This document shows, piece by piece, positions 8,401 through 17,445 of a stretch of DNA of 64,000 bases. The stretch covers positions 124,001-188,000 of the forward strand of contig NZ_RBWS01000006.1 in NCBI RefSeq assembly GCF_003627955.1, in the 5' to 3' direction. Numbering within the stretch: position 1 is the first letter of the stretch; every line of letters starts with the position of its first letter. The stretch is from Sphingobacterium puteale. Its GTDB lineage: Bacteria; Bacteroidota; Bacteroidia; Sphingobacteriales; Sphingobacteriaceae. Below the pieces are notes generated by a model that was not told the origin of the DNA, did no database searches, and saw only the letters and a program-made list of their open reading frames with translations. Made by a program: the position numbers and the translations under genes.

Positions 8401-10035
8401 ATGGATAGAAGAACAGCAATTAAATGTCTCGGCGCGACTATTCCGAGCCTTTTCCTGAGTAAATTTAGCCTTGCCCAGGTTCATCTGGGAAAAGCTCCTT
8501 TTCATCCCAACTGGCGTTCACTAGAAAACTATCAGGTGCCTGAGTGGTTCAGGGATGCCAAATTCGGTATCTGGGCGCATTGGGGACCACAGTGTCAGCC
8601 CGAGCGCGGGGATTGGTATGCCCGGGGCATGTATCAGGAGGGGTCCGATCAGTATAATTACCACATCGAAAAATATGGACATCCTTCGGTGTTTGGCTTT
8701 AAGGATATTATTCATCAGTGGAAGGCCGAAAATTGGAATCCAGAAGAGTTAATGGAACTGTATCAAAATGCCGGAGCCCAATATTTTATGGCTTTGGCTA
8801 ATCATCATGATAATCTGGATCTTTATCGCAGCAGTCATCATCAATGGAATAGTGTCAATGTCGGCCCCAAAAAAGATATTGTTGGCGGATGGGAACGTGC
8901 TGCTAAAAAGCGAGGGCTCAAATTTGGTGTGAGCGTTCACGCAGCGCATGCCTGGACCTGGTACGAAACAGCGCAACGAAGTGATAAAGCTGGAAAGTTT
9001 GCCGGAGTACCTTACGATGGGAAGTTGACAAAGAAAGATGGCGCAGGAAAATGGTGGGCGGATTACGATCCACAGGAACTCTACGCACAGGATCATGAGC
9101 CTAGTTTGGATAGCAAAGACGACAACACGGTTCATCGGCAGTGGCATTGGGATGTCGCCTCCGGCGTGAGCGTACCTAACAAAGCGTACTGTGAAAATTT
9201 TAAAGCACGCACGCTGGAACTGATGGACAACTACAAACCCGACATGGTTTACTTTGATGATACCGTCCTGCCACTCTGGCCGGTAAGCAATGTTGGACTG
9301 GAAATAGCAGCCGATTTTTATAATAAGAGCATGCAGGCAAATAAGGGTAAGGTCAATGTGGTCATCAACGGTAAAATCCTGAACGAACAGCAACGGAAAT
9401 GCCTGGTATGGGATATCGAACGTGGACAGAGCAATACCATTGAACCGCACCCCTGGCAGACCTGTACCTGTATTGGTTCATGGCATTATGATCGACGGAT
9501 TTACGATAATAATCACTATAAATCTGCCAAAACCGTTATTCATATGTTGATTGATGTGGTCAGTAAAAATGGTAATTTATTGTTAAGTGTACCCTTACGC
9601 GGTGATGGTTCTATCGACGACCGGGCAAAGGAGGTCGTCGAGGGAATAGGAAGTTGGATGGCGGTGCATAAAGAAGCCATTATCGGAACGAGACCATGGT
9701 TTATCTTTGGGGAGGGACCTGCACAGGAGGAGGCTCCGTCATTGAGTGTTCAGGGCTTCAACGAAGGAAAAGGAAAAGCTTTTACCAGCGATGATGTCCG
9801 TTTTACAACGAAGGGAAATGTTTTGTATGCCTTTATTATGGGAACAGCGACCGAAAAACAAATAAAAATTAAGTCATTAGGCCGTTCGGAACCGAATTCG
9901 AGAACAGTAAGGCGAATACAGATGCTCGGATGTGATGCTCGGATTTCATATCAGCAACTCGATAATGCTCTTCAAGTCTCCATACCCGATAGTTTGGCTC
10001 AAAACAATATCGCGATGGTATTAAAAATCACGTAA
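8401..10035 (+). CDS. GH29 alpha-L-fucosidase-like enzyme with a Tat-type signal
   Basis: A 544-residue GH29 enzyme, retaining exo-alpha-L-fucosidase or a related activity. The barrel signatures are clear: PEWFRDAKFGIWAHWGPQCQ near residue 45, then NHHDNLDLY, then MVYFDDT with Asp286 as the likely nucleophile. The usual GH29 KHHDGF motif is altered to NHHDN, which places it in a divergent subgroup. The start MDRRTAIKCLGA looks like a twin-arginine signal, unlike the Sec signal of its paralogue at 58865. The two proteins are more than half identical over the first 200 residues by eye, and their predicted nucleophiles are both residue 286. The gene stands alone and converges on the protease gene 20 bases away. 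Fucose is the family default; L-galactose removal would also fit the xylan setting. Confidence 0.88.
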   Translation: MDRRTAIKCLGATIPSLFLSKFSLAQVHLGKAPFHPNWRSLENYQVPEWFRDAKFGIWAHWGPQCQPERGDWYARGMYQEGSDQYNYHIEKYGHPSVFGFKDIIHQWKAENWNPEELMELYQNAGAQYFMALANHHDNLDLYRSSHHQWNSVNVGPKKDIVGGWERAAKKRGLKFGVSVHAAHAWTWYETAQRSDKAGKFAGVPYDGKLTKKDGAGKWWADYDPQELYAQDHEPSLDSKDDNTVHRQWHWDVASGVSVPNKAYCENFKARTLELMDNYKPDMVYFDDTVLPLWPVSNVGLEIAADFYNKSMQANKGKVNVVINGKILNEQQRKCLVWDIERGQSNTIEPHPWQTCTCIGSWHYDRRIYDNNHYKSAKTVIHMLIDVVSKNGNLLLSVPLRGDGSIDDRAKEVVEGIGSWMAVHKEAIIGTRPWFIFGEGPAQEEAPSLSVQGFNEGKGKAFTSDDVRFTTKGNVLYAFIMGTATEKQIKIKSLGRSEPNSRTVRRIQMLGCDARISYQQLDNALQVSIPDSLAQNNIAMVLKIT

Positions 10036-10055
10036 AGTTTTAATCTCTTCTGCTG

Positions 10056-11747
10056 CTAAAGCATGTTTTGTATGCTGGATAAAAAGTCCATGACCGTGTC
10101 TCGTGGGATAGCGAGGCAGGCTGTATGACTAAAACGTGCAATGTTGATGCCTATGAAGTTTCCCTTGCCATCGATGATCGGACTCCCACATTCGTCGGAA
10201 TGAATACGAGAATCGTGGATAAATACGCGCGGAAAATTATCCCTTCGCAATGACTTTCCTTGAGGAATGTTGTTTGCAGGATGTGGATTTTCCCGAAGGT
10301 TCCATCTGGAAAGAATGATCTTCGTATGTAACTCGGTCACCCCGCGTCGGAAGTGAACTTGGAGTGTATCACCTGCATAAAATTGTTGCATCGCCGCGTT
10401 GATTTTAGCGGCGCTCGCTACATCATGACCGTTTAATGCAATTATTCCATCGCCGGCGCGCAGTCCAGCTCGGTCTGCAGCACCCATGCTGTCTACTTTT
10501 GTTAAGGTTGGAAGGCCTTGGATTTCCTGCATCTGTGCTTCGAAAGTTCCCGGGATGGGAATTCGTGGGAACGTTTGGGGCGACATGCCGAGGACTCCGC
10601 TTTTACGCTGATTGGCGGCAAGGAGCGACCACAACTTTATTCCGAGTAAAGAATCAGGAACGCCTTGTTCGGTTATCTTCGATGCAGTGACTGCTGGAAA
10701 TTTATGGTCGCTCACAAGTGCTATCAGGTCGTTTTTTTCATCCCTGAATAAGATTTTCAAGGCATAGGTGCTGTTGTGAATTTCGGCGATTGGTGCGGCA
10801 CCAACCTGGCTGCTTTTGGATAAGATCACCTGCTTATTGTTTGCCAGGTTAAATGCAGTGCCTAATATATACATGTTATTGCCATGTAATGTACTACGGA
10901 TGGGGATAGACTGAACCTTTGTTTTGGGATCTTGTGCCGGTTTTTTGAGTCCCAATACCATGAGTTTTTTCGCTAAGGGATCGCTACCGATTGAATCAGT
11001 AGCAGTGGGATAGCTGTTAATTGCAACCGGGTGGGTCAGGGAGCGCCAATAGATGCGATAGCTGTTTACAGGTACCTCAAAATTGATGCCCTCTGCAGCA
11101 TCGATACGGCTATGTAGACCAATTACGCGGCCTAAGGCGTCAAATAATGGACCGCCGGAATCACCCGGCTCCATGATACTGCTGCTTTGAATGAAACCAT
11201 AGTCATCCATTTTTTTTAGAATGCGTCCAGCACGGAGAAAGGGAGTATTGAAGGGCAGCGTTTCAGGATAGGATAGTCCAAAGCAGCGTTGGTTTTCAGA
11301 GATGGTTGAGGACCAGCCCATCTCGGCAAAAGGCCAGGGGCCTTCGCCCTGCATCTTCATCATGGCAATATCGGGCAAGTTGGTCTGTTGGTCGACGACC
11401 AGACGTCCGAGCGCTTTGGCAAGCCCCTGCTTGCCATCAGGGAAAATCACACGATAGAAATTGCCAGGCTTCGTGGAATGCGCCACAGTGAGGATCGAAC
11501 CATCCGGACACACGATGACTCCACTGAAAGGCGCACTGTTTTGTTGACCGCTCACACTGTCTATACCGAACATTTTTATGGAAGCAGCGAGCGCCCGGTC
11601 AATAATAGACCTCGGTATCTCGCGTTCAGCGGTCTGCTTGCGCTGTGCTAAGCAGTAATTGTCGCATGTGAATAAGCACAATATTGTCCAAATAATGAGG
11701 TATTGGAGGAAGGTGCTTTCAAGAAATTTTTTGGAATAAGGTGTCAT
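10056..11747 (-). CDS. Secreted trypsin-like serine protease with PDZ domain
   Basis: A 563-residue exported protein related to the HtrA/DegP group. An N-terminal hydrophobic segment (about 13-34) is a signal peptide or anchor. The chymotrypsin-fold domain has a complete triad: His90 in LTVAHS, Asp126 in LPDIAMMKM and Ser197 in GDSGGPL. A second region (about 280-390) resembles a degenerate protease half. A PDZ domain follows at about 395-470 (AGLRAGDGIIALNGHDV). The C-terminus contains DECGSPIIDGKGNFIGINIA near residue 518, which looks like a second protease active-site loop. A periplasmic quality-control or processing role is likely; nothing ties it to sugar use. Single gene, convergent with GH29 and divergent from the sigma factor. 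Confidence 0.85.
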   Translation of the reverse strand: MTPYSKKFLESTFLQYLIIWTILCLFTCDNYCLAQRKQTAEREIPRSIIDRALAASIKMFGIDSVSGQQNSAPFSGVIVCPDGSILTVAHSTKPGNFYRVIFPDGKQGLAKALGRLVVDQQTNLPDIAMMKMQGEGPWPFAEMGWSSTISENQRCFGLSYPETLPFNTPFLRAGRILKKMDDYGFIQSSSIMEPGDSGGPLFDALGRVIGLHSRIDAAEGINFEVPVNSYRIYWRSLTHPVAINSYPTATDSIGSDPLAKKLMVLGLKKPAQDPKTKVQSIPIRSTLHGNNMYILGTAFNLANNKQVILSKSSQVGAAPIAEIHNSTYALKILFRDEKNDLIALVSDHKFPAVTASKITEQGVPDSLLGIKLWSLLAANQRKSGVLGMSPQTFPRIPIPGTFEAQMQEIQGLPTLTKVDSMGAADRAGLRAGDGIIALNGHDVASAAKINAAMQQFYAGDTLQVHFRRGVTELHTKIILSRWNLRENPHPANNIPQGKSLRRDNFPRVFIHDSRIHSDECGSPIIDGKGNFIGINIARFSHTACLAIPRDTVMDFLSSIQNML

Positions 11748-11800
11748 ATTGCAAATAGGTTGATTTATTGGATTAGGTTTTGCTTTGCAAAGCCACAGCT

Positions 11801-11832
11801 CAAAGGTAGCGGATTTGTTAACAGAAAAACAA
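11801..11832 (-). promoter_or_regulatory. Candidate promoter of the protease gene
   Basis: On the minus strand, TACCTTTG (11801-11808) matches the TAnnTTTG -7 box and TTG (11830-11832) lies 21 bases upstream in the -33 position. The predicted leader is about 45 bases. Confidence 0.45.
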
Positions 11833-11986
11833 GGGTAACGAAACAGTTCTGAATAAATTATTGACCTTGGCTTGTTTTTTATGCGGTTTGCTGAAAAATT
11901 TATGGCTTAATACACGAAAATTAAGAAAAAATAATAGGAAAAATCTAGAAATAGGTCGGCCATAGGAAGTATCCATTCTTTTTAGT

Positions 11987-11994
11987 TATCTTTG
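11987..11994 (+). promoter_or_regulatory. -7 promoter box of the sigma/anti-sigma operon
   Basis: TATCTTTG matches TAnnTTTG and lies 39 bases before the sigma factor start. No clear -33 box is visible, so the call rests on the -7 match and position. The 286-base divergent gap 11748-12033 contains no other recognisable element. Confidence 0.4.
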
Positions 11995-12033
11995 TCCACG
12001 AAAAGATTAACTGCTTGCTAAACCGATCTACCG

Positions 12034-12621
12034 ATGAATTATACGAGCGAAAAAGAGCTGCTTGATGACTTTCTGAATGGAGAGGAGCGTGCCTGTGCGC
12101 ATGTATACAACCGTTATTTTAGTCGCATTTGTTTATATGCATCGAACTTTGTGGATGAAAGTAAAGAAGCTGAAGATATTGCCGAAGAGGGATTTATCCG
12201 CTTGTGGCAGAGCAGGCGGCGCTTTGAAAGTTTATCACATCTGAAGGCAGCCCTTTATCAGGCTACGCGTCATGTAGGAATCAATCACCAGACCGCCCGG
12301 AAGCGAAGATTAAATCGGGTCGATAGTTATGTGGCGCAACAGGAGCCGGATCAAAAATCCCATTTGCATGAGCTTGTTTATGCCGAAACAATGGCCGAAC
12401 TATACGATGCCATTCAGAAGCTACCTCCAAAAGCACGTGAAATTATTCAGCTGAGCTACCTCGCAGGCAACAGCAATCAGGAAATTGCGGATCTATTACA
12501 GCTAAATATTCAAACGGTAAAAAATCAAAAATTACGTGCCCTAGGCCTTCTACGTCAACATTTAACACGCGATTCCTTTAATTATTTGCTCTCGTTAATC
12601 GTTCTTTTTGGAAAAATTTAA
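12034..12621 (+). CDS. ECF (FecI-type) RNA polymerase sigma factor
   Basis: A 195-residue extracytoplasmic-function sigma factor of the Bacteroidota FecI type. Region 2 includes ARVYNRYFSR-like residues near 25 and EAEDIAEEGFIRLWQSRRRF (about 46-66). Region 4 is LPPKAREIIQLSYLAGNSNQ onward (about 132-165), the -35-recognition helix-turn-helix. The anti-sigma factor follows after 65 bases and an STN-bearing SusC after that, the standard arrangement for surface-signalling control. It probably directs transcription of the SusC-to-TlpA operon (13996-22357) when the transporter senses its ligand. Confidence 0.93.
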   Translation: MNYTSEKELLDDFLNGEERACAHVYNRYFSRICLYASNFVDESKEAEDIAEEGFIRLWQSRRRFESLSHLKAALYQATRHVGINHQTARKRRLNRVDSYVAQQEPDQKSHLHELVYAETMAELYDAIQKLPPKAREIIQLSYLAGNSNQEIADLLQLNIQTVKNQKLRALGLLRQHLTRDSFNYLLSLIVLFGKI

Positions 12622-12686
12622 TTTTTTTTTATTGCCTTTGGTACTTTTTTTAATCGGTGTGGTATCTATAGATGAAATAGTTCGAA

Positions 12687-13883
12687 ATGGATCCTAAAGA
12701 AGAAGAAAAACTTATTCATATCAGTTCGCTTGTCCTCCATGAAATGCGGGGATCGCTTAGCGACGAAGACCGCCTTTTTCTGGAGGGCTGGCTACAGGAA
12801 TCCGCAATGAACAAACACATCTATCAACGCTGTCTGGATGAGGCGCAGCGGCGTAAAGGATATGCCAGTTTGCAGCAATTTGAAAAGCAACGTAATTTTG
12901 AGTCGATAAAAGCTAAACTTTCCTTCCGTTCTTCAAAGAGTAGGCAAGGACTAATGAAGCGTCTATGGCCTTACCTTGCTGCGGCAAGTGTGCTGTTGGC
13001 GCTTTCGGTTGTGTGGTATTGGAACCAGGATAACAGCCGACCCGTTCAAACCCATCTCGGCGCTGTAAATGACCGCCTTCCGGCTTCCCGTCAGGCGATT
13101 ATAACGCTCTCAGACGGCAGACAATATGTTTTGAATAGGGACGAAAAACAAGTGGTTATCGATGGGAGCGGCATACGCTACGACGATGGTCACAAAGTGG
13201 CGTCGATCAATGCTGCGGTGTCTGCAAAAATAGAAACTCCGCGTGGCGGTACTTATGATGTCACTTTGCCCGATGGTACTCAGGTGAAATTAAATGCCGG
13301 AACAATACTTTCTTATCCAACGGTATTCGCAAAAGACAGACGCGAGGTCAGTCTCTGGGGCGAGGCCTATTTTGAAGTTAAAAAACGGAAAGATCAACCT
13401 TTTATGGTCCACACCCAAAATCAGCAGGTACAGGTACTTGGAACACACTTTAATATCAATGCCTATCCGACAGCAACACAGACAAAAACAACTTTGCTGG
13501 AGGGTAAAGTGCAGGTAAAGGAGCTTGTCAAAGGCCAAAAAGTAACCCTGCTGCCAGGCGATCAGTCGGTTAATACGGGAACGGAGCTGATTAAGCATCC
13601 GGTCAACATACAGCAGGAAATCGCCTGGATATACGGTAAATTTAACTTTGACGGGAAATCACTTCGGCAGGTTATGGATGAACTGTCCCGATGGTATGCA
13701 ATTGATGTAATCTATAAGGGCGATGTACCCGATGTTTCCTTCTTCGGCGGAACATTCAGAACGAGTAAATTATCAACTATCCTGAAAATATTGAAAGACC
13801 AGGATCTGTCATACCATTTGACGGACGATGGTAAACTCATCATTGAAAAAAGTGATCCTAAAGAACAGAAAGGAGGGCAGTAA
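12687..13883 (+). CDS. FecR-type anti-sigma factor
   Basis: Inner-membrane anti-sigma factor, 398 residues. The cytoplasmic N-terminal part (about 1-90) would hold the sigma factor. A single membrane segment LWPYLAAASVLLALSVVWYW lies at about 92-111. The periplasmic FecR domain starts near residue 185 (KIETPRGGTYDVTLPDGTQV) and includes LWGEAYFEVKKRKDQPFMVH and VQVLGTHFNINAY. A C-terminal STN-like DUF4974 domain follows (FNFDGKSLRQVMDELSRWY onward). It would receive the signal from the STN domain of the SusC encoded next. The C-terminus is intact, ending 112 bases before SusC. Confidence 0.93.
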   Translation: MDPKEEEKLIHISSLVLHEMRGSLSDEDRLFLEGWLQESAMNKHIYQRCLDEAQRRKGYASLQQFEKQRNFESIKAKLSFRSSKSRQGLMKRLWPYLAAASVLLALSVVWYWNQDNSRPVQTHLGAVNDRLPASRQAIITLSDGRQYVLNRDEKQVVIDGSGIRYDDGHKVASINAAVSAKIETPRGGTYDVTLPDGTQVKLNAGTILSYPTVFAKDRREVSLWGEAYFEVKKRKDQPFMVHTQNQQVQVLGTHFNINAYPTATQTKTTLLEGKVQVKELVKGQKVTLLPGDQSVNTGTELIKHPVNIQQEIAWIYGKFNFDGKSLRQVMDELSRWYAIDVIYKGDVPDVSFFGGTFRTSKLSTILKILKDQDLSYHLTDDGKLIIEKSDPKEQKGGQ

Positions 13884-13968
13884 AAAACGTAAAATTATAC
13901 ATTACCATACATTATGAATTAACAAATTGGGCAGTGAATCCTATCATCTAAGCAATGGATCCTGCAAT

Positions 13969-13990
13969 CTAACCTAACTAAACTAACTAG
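13969..13990. repeat. Short CTAAC/CTAAA tandem tract just before the STN-SusC start
   Basis: A 22-base low-complexity run of near-identical 4-5 base units (CTAAC CTAA CTAAA CTAA CTAG) ends 5 bases before the SusC start codon. It occupies the ribosome-landing region and could vary in copy number. It may equally be chance. Confidence 0.3.
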
Positions 13991-13995
13991 AATTA

Positions 13996-16900
13996 ATGAA
14001 ATTAAGTTGTTTTTCACAAGCGACAAGACCCTTTTTATGGCTACTTTTTGCTGTCTTAGTCCAGCTGGGCCATAAGGTAAATGCGCAGACCGTAACCTAT
14101 GCCGGGCGCAATATTCCACTGATGGATGTGCTGCAGGTTGTCAAACTTCAGACGAACTATGAGGTGCTCGGAGCCAAAAAGATATTGGAATCGGCAAAGC
14201 CAATTTCAATTAAAGCAGACAAAATGCCCCTTAAATTATTTCTTGATAAAATTCTAATTCCGCAGGAAATCGGCTACACGATTGAATCCAAGACTATTTT
14301 CCTGGAAAAAAAAACAAGTTCACGGAGATCGGAGCCCAAAAGCCCTCCGCAAGGGGAAAAATCATTCCAAAGACAGATCCGGGGACAAGTGCTGGGAAAA
14401 GACCGGATGCCTCTTTCCGGAGTGAATATTTCACAGCTGGGCAATACCATCGCAGTAGCCGACCAAGAGGGACGTTTTTCCTTTGTTAGCACAATGCAAC
14501 CGCTTACATTAAGTCGGGTTGGTTATAAAAACTTTACCCTCGCTTTGGTCGAAAACAAAGATGAATATAGCATTGTGATGGAAGAAGAGGCGAATGCACT
14601 GGAACAAGTCGTTGTTACTGGTTATCAGGTGCTAAAGAAAGATTCGTATACCGGAACTGCTATTACCAAAAGTGGCGATGAACTGCGGCAGGTCAATCCG
14701 CAGAATGTGCTGCAGGCTATGCAGGTGTTTGATCCATCATTTAAGATATTACCTAATAACTTAGCCGGGTCCAACCCAAATGCCCTGCCTAATATTAATG
14801 TGCGTGGGTCCTCGGCATTGCCCAGTGGAAGTACAGATGTTCTGAGACGTGATAATGTTACGACGACTATGAATTTGCCTGCTTTTATCTTGGATGGTTT
14901 TGAAGTGAGTCTGGAAAAAGTAATGGATCTAGATATGACACGCATTGAGAGTGTCACCACATTGAAAGATGCGGCTGCAAGTGCTATTTACGGCTCGCGT
15001 GCAGCCAATGGGGTAATGGTAATCGTTACTAAAGCTCCCAAAGATGGTAAACTGCAAGTCACATACACACATGAAACCAATGTCAACATGCCAGATTTGT
15101 CTGGCTATGACTTATTGAATGCACCAGATAAGCTCGCTTATGAGAAGCTTGCCGGGCTGTATGATGGGCAGAAACAACGTCAATCGCAGGACGTATTGGA
15201 TGAACTATACTATCATAAACTCGCAAATGTGCTTGGAGGAATTGATACCTATTGGCTATCGCAACCTGTACGTACAGCAGTCGGGCAAAAGCATGGCGTT
15301 TTCTTGGAAGGTGGTGCGAAAACTTTTCGCTATGGTGTGGACATGCGTTATCAGACGCGTCCGGGCGTGATGAAAGGTTCGGGCAGAAACCAGTATTCCG
15401 GCGGATTAAATTTTAGTTACAATCCAAAAAATAAAATTCGTTTTCAAAATGAGCTCTCCATTACCGTCGTCGACGGCCGGGAATCTCCTTATGGTAGTTT
15501 TGAGAACTTTGTTAAAATGAATCCTTACTATAGACTGAAAGACGATCAAGGTAATATTACACAATTATCGGATCGTTGGATCAGGGTAGATCCTTCAGGA
15601 AATAGAAATGAGGAGTATGTCCTTAATCCTGCATATGACGCAACATTGAGCAGCTATAACAAATCGGGCTATACCGAATTATTGAATAACCTTTCTGCTG
15701 ACGTTGATCTCGGTAAGGGGTTGCGCCTTAGGGGATTGCTTTCTTTGCTGAAACGGATGAATACGGGGGATGATTTCCGCTCGCCGCTGTCCAACGAGTT
15801 TTATTCTTACGAAACTTCAAGGGCAGATGAAAGAGGAAGTTATGGAAGTTATAGTAACAACGAATTGTATTGGGATGGAAATATACGTTTGAATTGGGAC
15901 CGAAATATAGGGAAGCATTATTTCAATATGATTGCTGGTGCCAATATAAGAACAGAGAGTTATGATGAACGCTACTTCAAAGCGATTGGTTTTCCGAATG
16001 ACCGCTTTACTGATATTGGTTTTGCGAAAGGTTATGAAGAAGGAAAAAGTCCGCAGACGAATGTGGGCGCTTCCCGTCTCTTTGGATCTTTCTTAAGTGG
16101 TAATTATAGTTATGACAACCGCTATCTTTTTGATGCAACCTTACGCATCGACGGTTCGTCAAAGTTTGGTGCAAATAAGCGGACAGCACCTTTTTGGTCA
16201 ACAGGAATCGGTTGGAATATACATAATGAAAAATGGTTTGCGACAAAGGTGATCAGTCAGCTACGTCTTCGTGCTACTGTTGGGTTGACGGGGTCTGTTC
16301 AATTTGACCCTTATATGTCGCGCGTTACCTATTCTTATGATAAAAACAATTGGTACTCGTCGGGATTAGGAAGTACAGTACGTAATTATGGCAACGAGAA
16401 TCTAGCTTGGCAAAGGACGCAGTCGGTGGACCTAGGTGTTGATATCGGCTTTTGGAGTAACAGATTGACGTTTTCATTGCGAAACTATAGTAAAATTACA
16501 AAAGATATTTTGGCGGACATTAATATCGCCCCTTCAACAGGATTTAGTTCGTATAAGGAAAATCTAGGCGATATGGAGAACAAGGGAATCGAGCTGGGCG
16601 TCAATTGGCAGGCGATTAAAACTGAGAAATGGACCTTGAGCTTGCTGGCTAATCTTGTACAGAATCGCAATAAAATCGTGCGTATTTCCAATGCATTGAA
16701 GAGTTACAATGAACGTGCAGATGATGAACAGCAGAAAGACGAATATAAAGCTGTTCCCTTGTTGCGCTATGAGGAAGGACAGTCAATGGACGCTATTTAT
16801 GCTGTTCCGTCTTTGGGTGTAGATCCTGAAAGCGGACGGGAGGTCTTTGTAAAACGCGATGGCACCCTCACATATACCTGGGATCCACGCGATATTGCGG

Positions 16901-17370
16901 TAGTTGGGGTAGCGACACCAAAAATGGAGGGATCTTTCGGTGGTACCTTACGTTATCAACAGTGGATGTTGGTAGCCTATTTCCAAACGCGTATGGGAGG
17001 GAAGACCTATAACCAGACCCTCGTGGATCGCGTCGAAAATGCAGACCCACGCTACAATGTAGATGCTAGGGTGCTTGAAGAACGCTGGAAAAATCCGGGT
17101 GATCACACGTTCTTCAAAAGTATTGAAGATTTGGGACGAAGCGAATTGTCTTCTCGTTTTGTAATGCCAGACAATCTATTAGCATTGCAATCCCTGAATA
17201 TCTCTTATGATGCGAAACAAGCTTTTGCAAATCGCTTGGCGCTGGCAAGTTTGCGTGTGGGCTTGATTGGCAACGATATATTTCGCTGGTCTAATGTGAA
17301 GGAGGAGCGGGGTATAAATTATCCTTTTGCACGATCTGTTACCTTAACGTTACAGGCTAGATTTAAATAA
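13996..17370 (+). CDS. SusC/RagA TonB-dependent transporter with STN signalling domain
   Basis: Outer-membrane transporter of 1124 residues that can also signal to the FecR/ECF pair upstream. After the signal peptide (cut near VNAQ, residue 31) comes an STN domain (about 33-105, VTYAGRNIPLMDVLQVVKLQ at its start), then a carboxypeptidase-regulatory-like domain (about 130-198), a TonB-box segment EQVVVTGYQVLKKD from about residue 203, the plug (INVRGSSALPSGSTD; AIYGSRAANGVMVIVTKAP) and the barrel ending ARFK. The STN domain marks it as the transducer of a sigma/anti-sigma system, in contrast to the HTCS-controlled SusC proteins elsewhere in the window. Because its partner genes are DUF4843, PKD-like and TlpA proteins rather than glycoside hydrolases, the cargo may not be a polysaccharide. 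Confidence 0.93.
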   Translation: MKLSCFSQATRPFLWLLFAVLVQLGHKVNAQTVTYAGRNIPLMDVLQVVKLQTNYEVLGAKKILESAKPISIKADKMPLKLFLDKILIPQEIGYTIESKTIFLEKKTSSRRSEPKSPPQGEKSFQRQIRGQVLGKDRMPLSGVNISQLGNTIAVADQEGRFSFVSTMQPLTLSRVGYKNFTLALVENKDEYSIVMEEEANALEQVVVTGYQVLKKDSYTGTAITKSGDELRQVNPQNVLQAMQVFDPSFKILPNNLAGSNPNALPNINVRGSSALPSGSTDVLRRDNVTTTMNLPAFILDGFEVSLEKVMDLDMTRIESVTTLKDAAASAIYGSRAANGVMVIVTKAPKDGKLQVTYTHETNVNMPDLSGYDLLNAPDKLAYEKLAGLYDGQKQRQSQDVLDELYYHKLANVLGGIDTYWLSQPVRTAVGQKHGVFLEGGAKTFRYGVDMRYQTRPGVMKGSGRNQYSGGLNFSYNPKNKIRFQNELSITVVDGRESPYGSFENFVKMNPYYRLKDDQGNITQLSDRWIRVDPSGNRNEEYVLNPAYDATLSSYNKSGYTELLNNLSADVDLGKGLRLRGLLSLLKRMNTGDDFRSPLSNEFYSYETSRADERGSYGSYSNNELYWDGNIRLNWDRNIGKHYFNMIAGANIRTESYDERYFKAIGFPNDRFTDIGFAKGYEEGKSPQTNVGASRLFGSFLSGNYSYDNRYLFDATLRIDGSSKFGANKRTAPFWSTGIGWNIHNEKWFATKVISQLRLRATVGLTGSVQFDPYMSRVTYSYDKNNWYSSGLGSTVRNYGNENLAWQRTQSVDLGVDIGFWSNRLTFSLRNYSKITKDILADINIAPSTGFSSYKENLGDMENKGIELGVNWQAIKTEKWTLSLLANLVQNRNKIVRISNALKSYNERADDEQQKDEYKAVPLLRYEEGQSMDAIYAVPSLGVDPESGREVFVKRDGTLTYTWDPRDIAVVGVATPKMEGSFGGTLRYQQWMLVAYFQTRMGGKTYNQTLVDRVENADPRYNVDARVLEERWKNPGDHTFFKSIEDLGRSELSSRFVMPDNLLALQSLNISYDAKQAFANRLALASLRVGLIGNDIFRWSNVKEERGINYPFARSVTLTLQARFK

Positions 17371-17445
17371 GGTTTGTTAAGATCAAGAATTTAGATTAAT
17401 AGCAATCTTATTCGTGAACATTATTTCATACAGACGAACTAACAT

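Noticed and set aside
8183..8458. 91-codon open frame before the GH29 gene
   Set aside because: It starts inside the terminator at 8195 and overlaps the GH29 start in another frame; no family resemblance.
8749..9450. 233-codon antisense frame inside GH29
   Set aside because: Antisense to a clear enzyme with conserved motifs in the other frame; a similar shadow is found in the paralogue, as expected from codon use.
12034..17370. Siderophore/ferric citrate uptake system (FecI-FecR-FecA)
   Set aside because: The sigma/anti-sigma pair is FecIR-like, but the transporter is SusC-type and followed by SusD and lipoproteins, not a classical siderophore receptor.
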